DNA of 7,357 bases, from contig JALTMS010000124.1 in assembly GCA_027001345.1 (NCBI GenBank), forward strand, positions 1-7,357, read 5' to 3'. This stretch comes from Acidobacteriota bacterium. GTDB lineage: Bacteria > Acidobacteriota > Polarisedimenticolia > J045. Under the pieces are notes generated by a model. That model was given only the letters and a program-made list of their open reading frames with translations, was not told the origin of the DNA and searched no databases. Shown in pieces: positions 5,356 to 7,357 of the stretch; the first letter of the stretch is position 1, and every line of letters starts with the position of its first letter. Position numbers and translations under genes: made by a program.

Positions 5356-7357
5356 TGGAGAACGTGACAAGGAAGGCGCCGCCCGCGAAATGGGCGATCT
5401 ATCGGGCGCTGCTCCGGAAGGAATGGAAGCAGGCGCGTGTGCTGACCGCTGTCGGTGCGGGGCTCGGCTTCCTCGTGCCGCCGGTTCTGCTGCTCTTCGC
5501 CGGCGAGGACGGTAGTGCCGGCGGATGGCGGGCCTACGACGCACACGATGTCTTCGCCACGCTCTGCCCACTGCTCTACGTCCTCGCCCTGTGGCCCTTG
5601 TGGGCCCTGATGGCATCGGTGCAGGTGTTTTCCGCTGATCGGGCGGCGGGTACCGAGCGCTTCCTCCTCGACCGCCCGGTGCCTCGCACCCGGGTCTGGC
5701 TGGTGCGTCTGGCGACCGCGGCAGGCAGCCTGCTGGCGGTGATGGCGGCTTCGGGACTGGGTTGGTGGCTGTTTGGTGATCTGCTGGGGGGAACAGCCCT
5801 TGCCGGCTCGATCGACAAGGTGGACTGGCTCCGCGGCAACGCGCTGGCACTGCTGGCGCTGGCGTTGGGGTTGCTCCTGGCCTCGGGGGTCTTTGCCGCG
5901 GCCTGCGGAGCGCGGTCGTTTGGCGGTGTCCTGCTGGGAGCCACGGTGGCGGTGATCATCGGTGCGGCCCTCCTCGAGCTGGCGGCAACGCTCTGGGTCA
6001 TCTATCGGCAGGCGCTCGTGATCGGTCCCCTGTGGGCGATCGCGACGCTGTTGGCCGCGGGCTGGCTGATGCTCTGCCGCGGTGAGCCCGCGGGTCGGGG
6101 GCGCTGGTTGCGGGGTGGCGCCGTCCTCCTCGGCGCAGCGGTCGGTGCGGCGGGACTGGTGCTTGCCGTCGCGCCGCTGGCCATCGAGTGGAAGCTACAC
6201 GGTCTTTCCCTGCCTTCGATGTATCTCGATAGCACGTCGTACAGTGGGGTGGAGAGCTTTTTTCTGCCTTCCCGCGAAGCTCGGGCGGGCTGGCTGCTCG
6301 ACGCGAAAAGCGGTGAGCGCAAACGCTTTTTCTCGGATGTGAGCAGTGTGGCCTTTTCGAGCGGCGGAGGGAAGATCGCGGTGGCAACGGGAAACCTTCC
6401 AGTCGGGATCGGGGAGGAGCGTCAGATCGGCGTTTACGATGCTCGTAGCGGGAGACTCGTGAACCGGATTCCGCTGGGGGAAGAGGTGACGTTCAGCTAC
6501 GGCCTGTTCTGGCGCGCAGAAAAAGTGCTCTTCACCGTCTGGCTCGAGGGAAAGTCCAAGTCGCTGTTCGAGGCGGATCTCACTACCGGCGAGCTGCGTC
6601 AGGTCGTCGCCTTCCCCGTGGCGCGGGCCTCGGTGGTGCACTCGAGGGATGGTTCGCGAGTCTTTCTCGTTTTTTCCGACTACGATTCCGGGGTGTTGCG
6701 CATCGTTCCCGTCGACGTGGAGCAGGGGGCGCTGGGCGATGCGCTCGTTCTTCCTGGAGACCGGGGCGGCATCTGGCTGGCCCATCACAGCCTGTCCCGA
6801 GAGGGGACTTTCTGGCTGAGCGAGTTGGGTGAGAGCAGGGTCGAGGCCATCGATCTCGATCGGCGAGAGACGGTGCTCCGACTCGATGGTGTTGCCAATC
6901 TCGCCGGACGCTGCTGGCTGGGGGACGAGACCCTGGCCTGGGTCGGCCCGGCGGAACAGGCAATGGACGGTGGCGGTCCGGCTCTCCATCTCTGGGATCC
7001 TCGGCAGGGTCGGCGGCAGGTGCATCGCTGGGCTCGGCAACAAGACGTCGTCCTGGTGGCCGAGCCGCGGGGAGAGCGGTTGTTGATGCTCAGCCGAGGG
7101 CATGAGGTTCCCGCTTCGGCGGGTTTCGAGGAAGTGGTCCTCTTCGATCCGCGCGATGGTTCCTGGCGGCTGCTTCCGGTTCAGAGGGCCGGGCGGAATC
7201 CCCTGAGGGTGATCTGGGGGACCTCCTCGACCCTGGCGTTGCTCTTCGAAGACGGCGTCTTCCGGTTCGACCTGGAGGGTTCCGGCCCCCCGAGACTCCT
7301 GGACAGGGCTTCGACTCGCCAACCCGAATCGTCGTTGAACCTGATGCTGGAGCTGAC
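5355..7357 (+). CDS. ABC-2-type permease fused to an extracytoplasmic beta-propeller-like domain (3' truncated)
   Basis: An uninterrupted frame of 667 codons runs from the ATG at 5355 (TGATG overlap with the ATPase stop; AGGAGG at 5340-5345) off the right edge. Residues 13-25 (WAIYRALLRKEWK) and 101-118 (ERFLLDRPVPRTRVWLVR) match the usual cytoplasmic start and first cytoplasmic loop of ABC-2 permeases. Seven hydrophobic segments are visible at about 29-49, 67-90, 114-141, 162-183, 189-214, 218-241 and 254-276. Arg-rich loops at 95-113 and 242-253 fix those sides as cytoplasmic and place everything after ~277 outside the membrane. Residues ~283-667 show repeated propeller-like strands: IGVYDARSGRLVNRI, LFEADLTTGELRQVV, VEAIDLDRRETVLRL, LHLWDPRQGRRQV, VVLFDPRDGSWRLL and VFRFDLEG. 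The membrane half should export a substrate with the upstream ATPase; the propeller may bind substrate, lipid, glycan or a partner. The substrate is unknown. Confidence 0.82.
   Translation, partial: MENVTRKAPPAKWAIYRALLRKEWKQARVLTAVGAGLGFLVPPVLLLFAGEDGSAGGWRAYDAHDVFATLCPLLYVLALWPLWALMASVQVFSADRAAGTERFLLDRPVPRTRVWLVRLATAAGSLLAVMAASGLGWWLFGDLLGGTALAGSIDKVDWLRGNALALLALALGLLLASGVFAAACGARSFGGVLLGATVAVIIGAALLELAATLWVIYRQALVIGPLWAIATLLAAGWLMLCRGEPAGRGRWLRGGAVLLGAAVGAAGLVLAVAPLAIEWKLHGLSLPSMYLDSTSYSGVESFFLPSREARAGWLLDAKSGERKRFFSDVSSVAFSSGGGKIAVATGNLPVGIGEERQIGVYDARSGRLVNRIPLGEEVTFSYGLFWRAEKVLFTVWLEGKSKSLFEADLTTGELRQVVAFPVARASVVHSRDGSRVFLVFSDYDSGVLRIVPVDVEQGALGDALVLPGDRGGIWLAHHSLSREGTFWLSELGESRVEAIDLDRRETVLRLDGVANLAGRCWLGDETLAWVGPAEQAMDGGGPALHLWDPRQGRRQVHRWARQQDVVLVAEPRGERLLMLSRGHEVPASAGFEEVVLFDPRDGSWRLLPVQRAGRNPLRVIWGTSSTLALLFEDGVFRFDLEGSGPPRLLDRASTRQPESSLNLMLEL

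Noticed and set aside
4024..5850. Very long minus-strand open frame (608 codons) across the GntR-ABC operon
   Set aside because: Its product is rich in Arg, Ala and Pro with no family motif, and it would run antisense through three well-supported genes and the operon promoter.
6195..7322. Long minus-strand open frame (375 codons) at the right end
   Set aside because: It lies antisense to the permease-propeller gene, whose frame has a ribosome-binding site, an overlap with the ATPase gene and recognisable domains. Long antisense frames are expected in GC-rich coding DNA, and the product has no recognisable motif.
1..7357. CRISPR arrays, tRNA or rRNA genes, insertion sequences
   Set aside because: No regularly spaced repeats, no cloverleaf or rRNA-like segments, and no transposase frame or terminal inverted repeats were seen.

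Overview
The window is GC-rich DNA (well over 60% G+C by eye) from a Gram-negative (diderm) bacterium. An outer-membrane beta-barrel tail ending in Trp lies at the left edge, and the other genes are typical of aerobic or microaerophilic soil or sediment lineages. The phylum cannot be fixed from the sequence; Acidobacteriota, Myxococcota or a similar GC-rich group would fit, but this is inference. All supported genes are on the + strand.

Left region (2-2536): the C-terminus of an outer-membrane beta-barrel protein, then two GT4-type glycosyltransferases. The first starts 16 nt after the barrel gene stops, and the second overlaps the first by 7 nt, so the three look like one operon. The two transferases are paralogues with the same overall layout and probably work in sequence on a cell-surface glycan. 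The substrate cannot be read from the sequence.

Middle region (2537-3974): a 304-nt non-coding spacer, then two 137-residue single-domain bacteriohemerythrins in tandem, about 58% identical by hand count and both with all seven diiron ligands. Each has its own promoter-like region. The two upstream regions share a CTCGACG box, a CCTAGATT box and matching leader segments, so the duplication seems to have included the control region. A rho-independent terminator closes the pair.

Right region (4009-7357): a compact regulated operon. A TTGACA/TACATT promoter with a perfect 7-bp inverted repeat between the -10 and the start codon precedes a YtrA-type GntR repressor. An ABC ATPase follows (4-nt ATGA overlap), then a long gene that starts on a TGATG overlap and runs off the right edge. 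This last gene has no stop in the window. It encodes an ABC-2-like membrane domain (seven predicted segments) followed by about 390 residues of beta-propeller-like repeats predicted to lie outside the cytoplasmic membrane. This permease-propeller fusion, under its own GntR regulator, is the most unusual item in the window.
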